Positions 16,520 through 25,964 of a stretch of DNA of 45,099 nt are shown piece after piece. The stretch covers positions 1-45,099 of the forward strand of contig NZ_JAAHHT010000034.1 of NCBI RefSeq assembly GCF_010672085.1. The letters run 5' to 3'. Every line of letters starts with the position of its first letter. Positions within the stretch are counted from its first letter, which is position 1. The notes below the pieces were generated by a model that was given only the letters and a program-made list of their open reading frames with translations, was not told the DNA's origin and did no database searches. The DNA comes from Okeania sp. SIO3I5. Its GTDB lineage: Bacteria; Cyanobacteriota; Cyanobacteriia; Cyanobacteriales; Microcoleaceae. A program made the translations under genes and the position numbers.

Positions 16520-17134
16520 GATGAATAGTGAATTTTCTCTTTTATTGCGTATAGAGCAATAGTCTTTTCATTTTATGAAGCACCCAGCGTGAGGCGATGA
16601 ATAGTGAATTTTCTCTTTTATTGCGTATATAGCAATAGTCATTTCATTTTATGAAGCACCCCACAGTGAGGCGATGAATCGGGAAATTTTTCTTTTATTG
16701 CGTATAGAGCAATAGTCGTTTCATTTTATGAAGCACCCCACAGTGAGGCGATGAATCGGGAAATTTTTCTTTTATTGCGTATAGAGCAATAGTCGTTTCA
16801 TTTTGTTAAGCACCCAGCCGTGAGGTGATGAATCGGGAAATTTTTCTTTTATTGCGTATAGAGCAATAGTCGTTTCATTTTGTTAAGCACCCAGCCGTGA
16901 GGTGATGAATCGGGAAATTTTCTCTTTTATTGCGTATAGAGCAATAGTCGTTTCATTTTGTTAAGCACCCAGCCGTGAGGTGATGAATCGGGAATTTTCT
17001 CTTTTATTGCGTATAGAGCAATAGTCGTTTCATTTTGTTAAGCACCCAGGCGTGACGAGATGAATCGTCAAATTTTCTCTTTTATTGCGTATAGAGCAAT
17101 AGTCACTACATTTTATGAAGCACCAAGTCGTGAT
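16520..17134. repeat. Eight tandem 77-bp repeats (minisatellite) with an internal hairpin
   Basis: Units start at 16520, 16596, 16673, 16750, 16827, 16904, 16982 and 17059, with periods of 76-78 bp. Each contains a conserved stem TATTGC/GCAATA around a 7-base loop (GTATAGA in seven of eight units), then a TTTCATTTT stretch and GAAGCACC or TAAGCACC. Inner copies are nearly identical and outer ones diverge, as expected from unequal exchange. There are no unique spacers, so it is not a CRISPR array, and no open frame longer than 60 codons crosses it. Confidence 0.9.
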
Positions 17135-17235
17135 TTGAATTTTTAATTTAGAGTGATCGCCGACTGCTGTAAATAGTTTAAAACTATATATGTGAAATAA
17201 TATCTAATCCCTTTAGTTTGAAATTGAGAGATTCT

Positions 17236-17275
17236 AAAAGAGTTGATACTCTCCGCGCTGAAGACGCGGGGATTC
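17236..17275 (-). other. Right-end hairpin of the TnpB element
   Basis: Immediately beyond the tnpB stop, CCGCG CTGAAGA CGCGG forms a subterminal hairpin of the kind found at IS200/IS605 right ends and in the reRNA (omega RNA) scaffold. The exact element end and the guide segment cannot be fixed. Confidence 0.5.
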
Positions 17276-18575
17276 TTAAGCAATCCAAAACTGGACTCTT
17301 AAAGGCATTATCAAAGTGCCTCTACTGACTCCTTTAAGAGTAAATCCTAAAGTTGTCGCTACTTTTCTTAAAATATTTGCCGCACCATTAATATCGGCAT
17401 TAACTAATAAACCATTTTGAGTAAGATAAAGTCCTCGTTGTCTTGATGCAGTCGCTCATGGGGGAAACCCCCAAGACCGCGCTGCATCGCTTGATTCGCT
17501 TGCCTGATGCTCTCCAGCTCTCGGGTTTTTCACGCCCTAGTTGGCAGGAAATCATCATCTAAAAAGCTAGCTTGGGAAGTATAGGATTCCTCAGTTTCGA
17601 TAAATTTTATACCATACAATTCGCATAACTGACTAATCCTTTCTTTAAGTTTTGCTGTAGGAATTTGTACAAATTTCTGGTTGTTTTTGCTGCCGATATC
17701 AATACTATCTTTTTGTCGTTTATTCCAACCAAAAACTATCCGACCAATGCCATACTCTAAGCAATGATTAATAACTAATCTCGCTACGCATGTTAACAGC
17801 ATCGCGCATTTGTCTGTTGCGTTTTTCAGTTATGCCAGCTAATTTTTTTGACCAAAATCCTTGAGGTTGACTTTCTTTAATTGTGGCAACTTGTTTGTTG
17901 TACCATTGATTTTTTGACTTTATATGTTTGCCATCAATAATGAAGCTGGTTCCTACATTGCTAACACAACTTAACCAGTTATCAACTCCGTGGTCTATCC
18001 CTAAAACTTTGGCTTGATCTAGCTGAGGTCTATCGGCTTTTAACTCATAAACCCATTCAACATAAAAGCAACCGTTACGAGGTAGAATCCTAATTTCTCT
18101 TATTTCCTTAAACTCAAGATTACTGTCCAAGTCTAGGAAAAAACTATCAATCTTAAAAAGAGCTTTGACTTTCTTTCCTAAAGGTACTCTTACCTGGCCT
18201 TTGTTTAGTTTTAAAGCTTGCGCATGGATAAGTTATTACTCCCATTCCTCCCTTTTTGCGATATTTAGGCAACTGGGGTTGATCCGCTAATTCCCCCTTG
18301 TTGTACTTTTGAGAAAGTTTTTTATAGGACTTAAATGCTTCTGCTACTCCTCTAAGAGTTTGCTGTGCTGCTTGGGAGTACAAAAACTGATAATTTATAT
18401 TGGACTTTAACTGCTTTTCTAAGTTGTACTTGCCTCTGATATATCCCAATTTAAAATACCATTGTCTGGCTAAATAAATTCCGCAATTAATCAGTTTATT
18501 TGCCGTCGTACATAAGTATTCTAAAAATGGGACATTTTCGGAATTTTTAATTAACTCTTGTTGACATCCATACAT
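17276..18575 (-). pseudogene. tnpB: Decayed tnpB (IS200/IS605-type RNA-guided nuclease)
   Basis: A near full-length TnpB can be pieced together. The N-terminus MYGCQQELIKNSENVPFLEY runs from 18575. A frameshift near 18218 separates it from the RuvC-I segment LGIDHGVDNWLSCVSN. An insertion near 17790 shifts into the RuvC-II frame with ETEESYTSQASF. A one-base shift near 17541 precedes EKPESWRASGKRIKR, and a 44-bp repeat inserted at 17445-17488 splits off the tail GLYLTQNGLLVNADINGAAN, with stop at 17276-17278. At least four lesions make it dead. No tnpA lies nearby. It sits inside what was probably one ABC-transporter operon. Confidence 0.9.
17445..17488. repeat. Nested palindrome inserted in tnpB
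   Basis: The unit starts GATGCAG and ends CTGCATC, with an inner GGGGGAAACCCCC stem-loop. It lies between tnpB codons that are contiguous in homologues (IKR then GLY), and ATCAAG-like sequence appears on both sides. That indicates insertion of a mobile palindromic repeat. Confidence 0.75.
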
Positions 18576-18976
18576 CTTTAATCACCTCCATTTTATTATT
18601 ATCATACCATTTCTCAAAAATAATACTACAGTAGGGTTAAAGTTAAAGATAGCAGTCGCCTTCGTTACTGTTGCATAACTTTTTGAAAATGGTATAATAA
18701 ATGCCAGAAAATTACAACTTTTTCTACTGGCGACTTCAGTCGCCGTTCGCTTTTCATCCATGATGAAAAAAAGACACGGCTTTCAAGCTCTCGTCCGTCT
18801 CTCGTAAAAACTCGAAGTAGGGTTTGGAGACCAAACCCCTACGAGGAATGAATTGTACCGATACTACCGGATTTAATATAATTTTGTGAAATTACTGAGC
18901 ATATCCAAGTTTTGAGTCTATAAAATCTTAATGCATGAATTTTAACTTTTGAATTTTGAAAATTGAAGCGATCGCC
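18576..18976. other. Spacer between TnpB relic and ABC ATPase
   Basis: No gene. The first 60 bases include AGGTGATTAA, the probable tnpB ribosome site on the minus strand, and the left end of that element. At 18815-18844 lies a stem GGGTTTGG AGA CCAAACCCC, a dispersed repeat also found at 20178 and 20730. A HIP1 octamer overlaps the end of the ATPase gene. Confidence 0.55.
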
Positions 18977-20038
18977 TCAATTTTCCCAAGGGTCAGGTAA
19001 TTGACTTTTATCCTTTTTCAGTTCAATATTTCCCTCAGATTTTTCTTCATCTACAACAGAATTTGTAGACACTTCAACAGTTGAATTTATAGCAATTTCA
19101 CCTGTAGTTAAACCTAAGAAAACATCTTCTAAACTAGCACGAGTTCGACGTAGTTCACATAAACCTAAACCAGCAGTAACTATAGTATGAGAAATTTCTT
19201 TTCCTGGTTCTATTTCTGGTTCACATTTTATTTGTAATCTAAGGCGACTTTCATTATCTGATTTAATTTTTTCTAGAGATTGAATTCCCGGAACTTCAGC
19301 TAATAACTTTAATCCTGTTTCTATCTCCTGAGTTTCTCCCTCAATTTCCACTTCATATCCCCACCCACTTGCCAATTTATTACTCATTTCTTCAGGAGTA
19401 CCCGTAGCTACAATTTCACCGTGATTAATAATCGCCACTCGATTACAAGTCATACTAACTTCCGGCAAAATATGAGTAGATAAAATAATTGTATGTTCTT
19501 CAGCCAAACTTTTAATTAAATTTCTGACTTCAATAATTTGTCTAGGGTCAAGACCAACAGTCGGTTCATCCAATATAATTACCTGGGGATCGTGTACCAA
19601 AGCTTGAGCAATACCAACCCTTTGTTTATATCCTTTTGATAACTTTTTAATCAAAACTTTTTGCTTATCTAATAACCCACATCTTGTCATTGCCAACTTA
19701 ACTCTAGCAGAGCGATCGCCCGCAGGAACTCGTTTAATTCTAGTTACAAAAAATAAAAATCCTTCTACTGTCATTTCTGGATATAAAGGTGGTATTTCTG
19801 GCAAATAACCAATCAATTGTCGTACTGCCATCGAATCTTCATGAACATCATAACCAGCAATTTTAGCTGTGCCACTTGTAGCAGGCAAATATCCAGCCAA
19901 GATTCGCATTGTTGTAGTTTTACCAGCACCATTAGGACCCAAAAATCCCAGTATTTCTCCCTGTTTTACAGCAAAAGATACTTCCTTCAGTGCTGAGGTT
20001 GAACCGTAAATTTTGCTTAATTTTTCAACTTCAATCAT
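18977..20038 (-). CDS. ABC transporter ATP-binding protein (GldA/CcmA-like)
   Basis: A 353-residue nucleotide-binding subunit. Walker A is GPNGAGKTT (34-42), the Q-loop region reads IGYLPEIPPLYPEMT, the signature is LSKGYKQR (133-140), Walker B is VIILDEPT (153-160), and the switch histidine is in LSTHILPEV. The C-terminal 235-353 is an accessory domain with a charged tail ending LPDPWEN. The YLPE variant and length match the GldA-type group that pairs with ABC-2 permeases. Its partner is the permease at 15339-16139 on the same strand, now separated by 2.8 kb of inserted DNA, so co-transcription is uncertain. Confidence 0.88.
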   Translation of the reverse strand: MIEVEKLSKIYGSTSALKEVSFAVKQGEILGFLGPNGAGKTTTMRILAGYLPATSGTAKIAGYDVHEDSMAVRQLIGYLPEIPPLYPEMTVEGFLFFVTRIKRVPAGDRSARVKLAMTRCGLLDKQKVLIKKLSKGYKQRVGIAQALVHDPQVIILDEPTVGLDPRQIIEVRNLIKSLAEEHTIILSTHILPEVSMTCNRVAIINHGEIVATGTPEEMSNKLASGWGYEVEIEGETQEIETGLKLLAEVPGIQSLEKIKSDNESRLRLQIKCEPEIEPGKEISHTIVTAGLGLCELRRTRASLEDVFLGLTTGEIAINSTVEVSTNSVVDEEKSEGNIELKKDKSQLPDPWEN

Positions 20039-20787
20039 TATGATTTTATACTCCTAAAAAAATTACTTTAAACTGGTCATAATAAGGAAGGCAGAGGGCA
20101 GAAGGCAAAAGGGAAAAAATAAAGTGAGAAGGTAAAAAAAATTTCATCAAGTAATTATCCAGATTCCATATTAAAATGGGATTGGGAGACCAAACCCTTA
20201 CAGTTTTTTTTCACAAATCATTTAGGATTACCATAAGATAAATATAGTGAATAAGACATAATATAAATATAGGGAAAAAGCAGATCTAAAATTAAATTTT
20301 AGCAGTCATGTCTCTGACGTTGCTGATGTGTGGCTATGATTTTTGTGGCATTGTAGAAACCGGGTTTGTATTAAATATCAATGCCTTACCGAAATAATTA
20401 ATAATTAAACAATTAAATAATTCAGGTTTAAAGCCTCTCGAATAAAGAGGAAAAAATTGATTTTTTCCTTTTAGTCAATCCTCTCCATAAAAGGGAGAGG
20501 TAATTATTCATTATCCATTAATGAAGATATCTGTCTCCAACAACCCCGGTTTCTGATAATACATTTCCTTAGATTTCATAGCTTGATTCACTAACACCCC
20601 CTGTCTCTTTCTACTTTTAACCTACCGCAGAAAAAAATTAGTTTAACCTTCGGTTGAAATATAACTATCCTAAAATAAGTTGTAATATTTTATTGTAAGG
20701 ATTTGGTGTACAAACCCAAGCGCAAATAGGATTTGGAGACCAAACCCCTACAGTTTTTTTTCACGAATAATTTCTTATGGCTATATC
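20039..20787. other. Gene-free region with dispersed repeats
   Basis: No gene in about 750 bp. Two copies of a roughly 55-bp repeat (TTGGGAGACCAAACCC or TTGGAGACCAAACCC followed by TACAGTTTTTTTTCAC) lie at about 20178-20232 and 20725-20780; the second abuts the M48 protease start. Between them lies a roughly 125-bp dispersed element (20396-20520), itself enclosed by AGAAACCGGG/CCCCGGTTTCT (20357 and 20543). Confidence 0.6.
20396..20520 (+). repeat. Dispersed 125-bp repeat, copy 1
   Basis: The run AATTAAATAATTCAG, a small hairpin CCTCTCG...AGAGG, TTTTTTCCTTTTAG and GGGAGAGGTAATTATTCATT recur in the same order in the opposite orientation at 38569-38688, and in a diverged, enlarged copy at 40478-40656. 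Confidence 0.65.
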
Positions 20788-21828
20788 ATGTTAAAAATCA
20801 AAACTATATTAACTACATTAGCAGCAATTATACTTCTCCTACCTATCAATCAACTATCAGTTAGAGCTAACCTTACTTCCTCAGAAAATTCTACTCCAAC
20901 AAAACAGATAACCAACACTGAACAACCAAAAAATATATATCAACAGGCCAAAGCAGAACTACCTGAAGACTTCTATGCACTATATAGAATTATGGAGCGC
21001 ATTGCCAGGGCCAATAAACTTGATGAGAAACCTTGGCGGATCATAATTGTTCCAAAGTACAACATTAATGCTTTTGCCACTAACGTTAACCTTATTGCTA
21101 CATACGATGGTATTTTAGACCAACTTGCAGGAGATGCTTCGGCAATAGCTTGTATTGTTGGCCATGAAATGGCACATCACACGGAAAGACATATAGCTTT
21201 AACTCCTGTGGAAAAAGCGGCCTTAATCAAAAAAATTGAACAAGAAGCTAAACAAAAAGCTTTGATAAAAAGGCAGAATGCTCAAGCACAGGCAACTGTT
21301 ATGTCTATTGGAGGTAGTGTAGCAAGAATATTCGGCGGAAGAACAGGCAGAGTTGGTGGTGTTGTATTGGGTAATGCTAGTCGTCAACGCTCGAAGGCAG
21401 CTCAAGAAAAAATAGATGAAATTGTTGCCCAGAAAAAAGAAGAATTGGAACAAACCTTGGCTGAAGACAGTCGTCAAAGAGAATTTGAAGCTGACGAAGT
21501 AGGATATTTGTATTCAGCAAAGGCAGGTTTTGAAGCAGAAGGTTGTTTAAGGGCAATGAAAGTTTTAGGCCAAACACCAAGCGCTGAATTTGATACTACT
21601 CATCCTGCTGTACCTAAGCGTATTGAGGCTCTGAAAGATTTGATGGTCAAGTTTCCAGCTACATCTCTAGCAGAAGAAGGTAAAGCTCTTATTTCTGAAA
21701 CTAAACCTTTGACTTATGATTTATCTAAGGATGGAGTATCTTTAAGAGTTAATTCTAGTCGTGGTGGTTCTTCTGTAGATGATGTAGAACGATTATTTGA
21801 TCGCTATAGCAACAGCCAGGGCGATTAG
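20788..21828 (+). CDS. M48 family metalloprotease, exported
   Basis: A 346-residue zinc protease. Residues 1-28 are a signal peptide or anchor (LTTLAAIILLLPINQLSVRA). The catalytic motif is HEMAH (126-130) with third ligand Glu234 in REFEADEVG. The spacer between them is long (residues 131-230) and contains a glycine-rich stretch and a charged helix, as in Oma1/LoiP-like peptidases. It probably degrades misfolded or membrane proteins in the periplasm. Arg231 and Asp236 next to Glu234 are typical of the family. It is followed by a TTCCCTG short tandem repeat (about 21882-21903) and then psb28; co-transcription is possible but the gap is 171 bp. Confidence 0.88.
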   Translation: MLKIKTILTTLAAIILLLPINQLSVRANLTSSENSTPTKQITNTEQPKNIYQQAKAELPEDFYALYRIMERIARANKLDEKPWRIIIVPKYNINAFATNVNLIATYDGILDQLAGDASAIACIVGHEMAHHTERHIALTPVEKAALIKKIEQEAKQKALIKRQNAQAQATVMSIGGSVARIFGGRTGRVGGVVLGNASRQRSKAAQEKIDEIVAQKKEELEQTLAEDSRQREFEADEVGYLYSAKAGFEAEGCLRAMKVLGQTPSAEFDTTHPAVPKRIEALKDLMVKFPATSLAEEGKALISETKPLTYDLSKDGVSLRVNSSRGGSSVDDVERLFDRYSNSQGD

Positions 21829-21999
21829 GACATAGACTGATGATGAATCTTAGACTAGGAAACACTTTCCCAACTGTTCCCTGTTCCCTGTTCCCTGTTC
21901 CCTGCTATAAATATTCAAAATTTGGTAGTTCTAAAATAGTGATGAAGATTGTGTTTATAATGATAGTTTAACGATTGCTTAAGGATTAAAAAGATAGTT

Positions 22000-22335
22000 A
22001 TGACTGTAATTCAATTTATTCAAGGTATTGATGAAGAGGGTACTGAAAAAGTACGTTTAACTCGTTCTCGTGATGGTAATCAGGGAACAGCTACATTTAT
22101 TTTTGAAGATCCCAAAGCTTTAGGCCAAGATGTTACTCAAGAAATTACAGGGATGTATATGATTGATGAAGAAGGCCAAATGATTACTCGCGAAGTTAAG
22201 GCCAAATTTATTAATGGTGAGCCTAAATTCCTTGAGGGATTTTATGTTATGAAGTCTCTGCCAGAATGGGAGCGCTTTATGCGGTTTATGGAGCGTTATG
22301 CTGAAAAGTATAATTTAGGATTTGACAAAGCTTGA
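22000..22335 (+). CDS. psb28: Photosystem II assembly protein Psb28
   Basis: A 111-residue protein, the normal length. It begins [14 protein letters not shown] and contains [37 protein letters not shown] and the C-terminal [20 protein letters not shown], all diagnostic for Psb28. The protein binds the cytoplasmic face of the CP47/RC47 assembly intermediate of photosystem II on thylakoids and protects it until maturation. This gene is the clearest marker that the host is a cyanobacterium. It is transcribed with or near the mogA/moaB gene 162 bp downstream. No upstream promoter motif could be fixed. Confidence 0.97.
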   Translation: MTVIQFIQGIDEEGTEKVRLTRSRDGNQGTATFIFEDPKALGQDVTQEITGMYMIDEEGQMITREVKAKFINGEPKFLEGFYVMKSLPEWERFMRFMERYAEKYNLGFDKA

Positions 22336-22497
22336 TTTGTTCCCCAGGCCAGTAAGTAACTTTTGAGTCTGGGGTGAACTGCTAAAAGTCAAGTGTCCAA
22401 AAGACATCTCTGAAAAAGGTCTTGACACCTCGCTATATCATCCTCTGAAGCTGAGTAATTCGCTTTTTAAGTCATCATAATATTTCTTATATTCCTT

Positions 22498-23007
22498 ATG
22501 GATAAACAAATTCCTCATCCTACTCCTCTAGATATTACTGTCCGTTGTGCTGTGATTACTGTGAGTGATACTCGCACAACAGAAACAGATAAAAGTGGTC
22601 AGTTACTCCAGGAAATTCTCAGAAGTGCTAGTCATTCTGTGACAGAATATCTGATTATCAAAGATGAAAAATCGGCAGTAGTAGCACAAATGGAATCTCT
22701 ATATCAGCGAGAGGATATAGATGCTTTAATTTTTAACGGCGGAACAGGAATAGCTCCCAGAGATACTACTTATGATGCTATTGAAAATTTATTAGAAAAA
22801 ACTTTACCTGGTTTTGGAGAATTATTTCGGTGGTTGAGTTATCAAGAAATTGGTTCCAGAGCGATCGCTTCTCGTGCTGTTGCTGGTGTTTATCAAGGTA
22901 AGTTAGTATTTTCACTTCCAGGTTCTAGCAATGCAGTCAAACTAGGGATGGAAAAGCTAATTTTACCAGAATTAATTCACTTAGTTTTGCAACTTCGTCA
23001 AAATTAG
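22498..23007 (+). CDS. moaB: Molybdenum cofactor biosynthesis protein, MogA/MoaB family
   Basis: A 169-residue MoaB/MogA protein: ITVSDTRTTETDKSGQLLQE at the N-terminus, the nucleotide-binding FNGGTGIAPRDTTYDAIE, then PGFGELFRWLSYQEIGSRA and the loop FSLPGSSNAV. MogA adenylylates molybdopterin before molybdenum insertion, for nitrate reductase and other enzymes. MoaB and MogA are hard to separate by motif. The internal SRAIASRAVAG stretch carries a HIP1 octamer. No other molybdenum gene is in the window. Confidence 0.92.
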   Translation: MDKQIPHPTPLDITVRCAVITVSDTRTTETDKSGQLLQEILRSASHSVTEYLIIKDEKSAVVAQMESLYQREDIDALIFNGGTGIAPRDTTYDAIENLLEKTLPGFGELFRWLSYQEIGSRAIASRAVAGVYQGKLVFSLPGSSNAVKLGMEKLILPELIHLVLQLRQN

Positions 23008-23167
23008 ACCTCTGGCAAAAGTAAAAATTAAATCAATACTAGCTCTGAAATCAATAATTTCATCCCCTATTGCCTATTGCGTATTGCCTGACAACTGCCA
23101 CGAAGTCTATTAAACTTGGATGAGCGATCGCTCTGAGCAACCTAAGATCAAATCAACACTCCTAGAT

Positions 23168-24514
23168 TTAATTTTCTTGTTCCCGTATTTCTTCTTCCCG
23201 TAAAACTAACGGGCGAAACAAGACTTTATTTTTCAAAAGATTTACAGCTTGAGCATAATAGGGGTCTGAACCAGTAGCGATCGCTTCTGGTTTCCGATAT
23301 AACCGTCGTTTTTGAGAGTCTGTCAAATTGATAACTACATCAGGAGTAACACCTTTTTTACTAATATCAGTTCCTTTCGGAGTATAGTAGTGAGCAATAG
23401 TTACTGCTAAACCGGAACCATCTGATAAGGAATGTACCGACTGTACCAAAGCTTTACCAAAAGTCTGGTCTCCCATTACTATAGCACGACCATTATCTTT
23501 GAGCGCTCCTGCTAAAATTTCACTAGCACTCGCTGAGTCACCATCTACCAAAACCACTGTCGGTTTATCAGTCAAAGCGGAACGGTTTGCCCGTACTTCT
23601 TGTGTGTCTCCATCTCTATCAACGGTGCTGACAATGGCACCTTTATCCATCCACATCCGAGCAATATCTATACTGATACGCAATAAACCACCAGGGTTGC
23701 CCCGCAAGTCTAAAACATAACCATCAGGATTTTGATTATCCAACTCTTCTATTGCTCTTTCCATCTGTTCTCCAGCATGAGCGCTAAATTCTTGTAAGCG
23801 GATATACCCAATACGCTGATTTCCTTCTCGCTTGAGTTCGTAACGAACTGTTTGTAATTCAATTCTTGCTCTTGTCAAAGTCACATCAAATTCTCCATCT
23901 CCGGGACGCAGAATTCCCAGTACCACTCTTGTACCCACATCACCTCGAATCATTTTTGCTGCTGCTGATACACTTAAACCAGAAGTAGATTTACCGTCAA
24001 TTTCTGTAATTTGGTCTCCTGGTAATAGACCTCCCTTCATCGCTGGAGAATTTTCCACAACATCTACTACAGCGATCGCCTTGGTCAGTTCTTCCTGCTT
24101 CAGTTGCATTCCCACTCCCGACATTTCCCCTGATGTTTGAGTCGTTAGAGCTTTAAACTGTTTTGGGTCTAAGAAACGAGTATAAGGGTCATCAAGTTGG
24201 TCCAGAGCATTCCGTAATGCCTCGTAAGCTTGTTCCTGGGAGGTATAATTTTTTTCTAATAAATTTTTCCTAGTAGCTTCCCAATCTGTATGATTAAAAC
24301 TACCATCTACATACTCGCGGTTAACAATTTGCCATGCTTCGTCCAAAACTACTTTGGGACTATTTTCTAAATTTGCTTCAACAGGCTTACTCAAGCTAGG
24401 GGCCACTAAAGACAAAGCTGCTGTTGTGGCGATCGCTCCACTATATAGAATATTTTGAATAAAAGAAAAGTGTTTTGAAGCTAAGTTCATGGATTTTTTT
24501 TGGTAGTTGGACAT
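23168..24514 (-). CDS. Carboxyl-terminal processing protease (S41)
   Basis: A 448-residue exported protease. A hydrophobic leader lies at about 21-42, a PDZ domain at about 118-205 (GVGMQLKQ, then SPAMKGGLLPGDQITEIDG), and the S41 domain follows with LRGNPGG, the serine in SASASEIL (Ser329) and the lysine in TFGKALVQ (Lys354), 25 residues apart as required for the Ser-Lys dyad. Cyanobacteria have three such enzymes. CtpA matures the D1 protein, while CtpB and CtpC have other roles. I cannot decide which this is from sequence alone, though the length fits CtpB or CtpC at least as well. It is convergent with the moaB gene and monocistronic. Confidence 0.92.
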   Translation of the reverse strand: MSNYQKKSMNLASKHFSFIQNILYSGAIATTAALSLVAPSLSKPVEANLENSPKVVLDEAWQIVNREYVDGSFNHTDWEATRKNLLEKNYTSQEQAYEALRNALDQLDDPYTRFLDPKQFKALTTQTSGEMSGVGMQLKQEELTKAIAVVDVVENSPAMKGGLLPGDQITEIDGKSTSGLSVSAAAKMIRGDVGTRVVLGILRPGDGEFDVTLTRARIELQTVRYELKREGNQRIGYIRLQEFSAHAGEQMERAIEELDNQNPDGYVLDLRGNPGGLLRISIDIARMWMDKGAIVSTVDRDGDTQEVRANRSALTDKPTVVLVDGDSASASEILAGALKDNGRAIVMGDQTFGKALVQSVHSLSDGSGLAVTIAHYYTPKGTDISKKGVTPDVVINLTDSQKRRLYRKPEAIATGSDPYYAQAVNLLKNKVLFRPLVLREEEIREQEN

Positions 24515-24967
24515 TTATTTAGTTGACTTTCTCACTTATTTATGATATATAGAGAAGTTTTACTTAAGGAACCCTGATCTACTAGGATATAGGTTAGATA
24601 TATAGATCATTGTATCTATAGTCACTTAAAAATTCCGTATTAGCAAAATTTTACGACTTAGGATTAAATAATGAACTATGTAGAATTAAGCTATTAACTA
24701 ATAATTATTCTAGCTAAAAAATTCATAATCTCAACGATATTTGTAAAAATACTTAACTTATTTTATCTCAGTGTAGTTTTTGAAGCAAATACTTCAAAAA
24801 AATCAGCAAAAAATCAGGAAATAATCAGCAAAAAGTCAGAGAAAAATGTTTTCCAAAATTTAGAGATAGTTTGAGAGTTCATCAAAAATTTAAAGGTCTA
24901 GTTTTACCAAAAAAAAGGGTATGCGCCTCCCCTTGGATAGGGAATAAAAAAGAGAACATTCCTTATG
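24515..24967. other. Promoter region of the S41 protease and repeat DNA
   Basis: No gene. It is AT-rich, with a run of AATCAGCAAAAA-type direct repeats (24798-24840). From 24868 to 24906 it carries the 3' end of a small duplicated gene (see 24968-25213), which an insertion of about 125 bp has cut off from its body. Confidence 0.55.
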
Positions 24968-25213
24968 TCAAGCCTCTGGGTTTCCTAGGTCATGCGGAGC
25001 AAACAGCGAGAGGTGCTGATAACTGAAATGAGCTTGTTTAAACTCGGCGTTGGCCACAGCAGACTTTGCTTCCTCAGCAAGTTGAGCGAGTTGGTCTTGA
25101 GAATTAGCAAAATTTTCTTCCCATTTTTTCTCATCTTGCTTATTGTTAATGCTCAGATACTCTACTGGACTCTTAATCCGTGCATCCGTGCCATAATCCG
25201 TGTGAGCAGTCAT
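24968..25213 (-). pseudogene. Small unknown protein, copy 1, with replaced C-terminus
   Basis: The frame gives 81 residues: MTAHTDYGTDARIKSPVEYL, then a charged helix through ANAEFKQ. Comparison with copy 2 (29193-29399) shows the native end should be about ten residues (GK-RPLNF) now stranded at 24868-24906. The present tail (HFSYQHLSLFAPHDL...) is translated hairpin repeat inserted at about 24907-25032. It lies just downstream of a decayed HEPN gene and matches the position of copy 2 after the intact HEPN gene. It may once have been the third gene of that cassette. No family recognised; a protein could still be made. Confidence 0.5.
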
Positions 25214-25300
25214 AGTTTTTTCTGGTAATTATTTCTTATTAGTTTAGCGGAGAAACAAAAATGATACAAGAACAAATCTTTAGAGCATTTTTCATAAATT

Positions 25301-25958
25301 TTATTCTCCTGAATCTGCAACTATTATATAAATATATAAATTTTTAATCCTGTTTTAGCATCTATATCAAAAAAGAAAAGCTTGTGGTAGTAATTCATAA
25401 TTTTTATTTTCACTTGTTGTTCCATAAAATAGACCTATAACCACCTGATTTATGGAAAATTCTTTAAATCTATCTTTTTTAAATTCCAGCAGTATACGTC
25501 CCACACCTTCTCGATGAGTATTTTGAATTTTCTGATCTAATTCTAAATAATTTTCGACTATGTTTTGAAGATATTTTAGCCAACTTGATATTAAATATTC
25601 TACAAAATTTTCATAGATCGCATACAACCGAAGTACTGCACAATGTTCGTATAATTCCCAATCCTTATCATTAGGAACTCGCTTTACTAACTCTTCTAAT
25701 TCAATAATTTCTGGATCATATTTGAATTTTTGTGTGTCTACAATTCCTTTTTTTGCTATTTTTATCAATCTATAATTGCTCTGAATAATTGCACTGATAC
25801 TATCAATATTTATAGCGCTACGCATTAAGGTTAGGACATTCCTAAATCTTGTTAGCGGAGCATTTCCCTATACGAAAAACTCTCTGAGAGTTTACTATTC
25901 CCTATTCCCGTTTCGCGTAGCGCTATGCATTGACAATTTCCAGGATATTTTCAAACAT
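25301..25958 (-). pseudogene. Decayed copy of the HEPN RNase gene
   Basis: A broken paralogue of the gene at 29488-30555. The first codons (MFENILEIVN, from 25958) are followed by a 113-bp MITE at 25813-25925. The body then resumes at INIDSISAII and runs to ENKNYELLPQAFL. About 527 bp are missing compared with the intact gene; the junction at about 25370 joins codons near 158 directly to codons near 336. The deletion removes the catalytic Rx4H motif and nearly all of the C-terminal barrel. Close nucleotide identity outside the lesions indicates a fairly recent duplication. Confidence 0.85.
25813..25925. mobile_element. TA-inserting MITE (TAGCGCTAC ends) in the HEPN pseudogene
   Basis: This 113-bp element has perfect 11-bp inverted ends TAGCGCTACGC/GCGTAGCGCTA. 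The intact paralogue at about 30515-30540 shows the empty site (ATATTTACATTGA). Here it reads ATATTTA, the element, then TG and CATTGA, consistent with a TA duplication whose second copy mutated to TG. Related elements at 26319-26608 and 41598-41685 are also flanked by TA. No transposase is encoded. Confidence 0.85.
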
Positions 25959-25964
25959 TCTGAA

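Noticed and set aside
16520-17134. Possible CRISPR array
   Set aside because: The 77-bp units are contiguous and the whole unit repeats; there are no unique spacers and no cas genes nearby.
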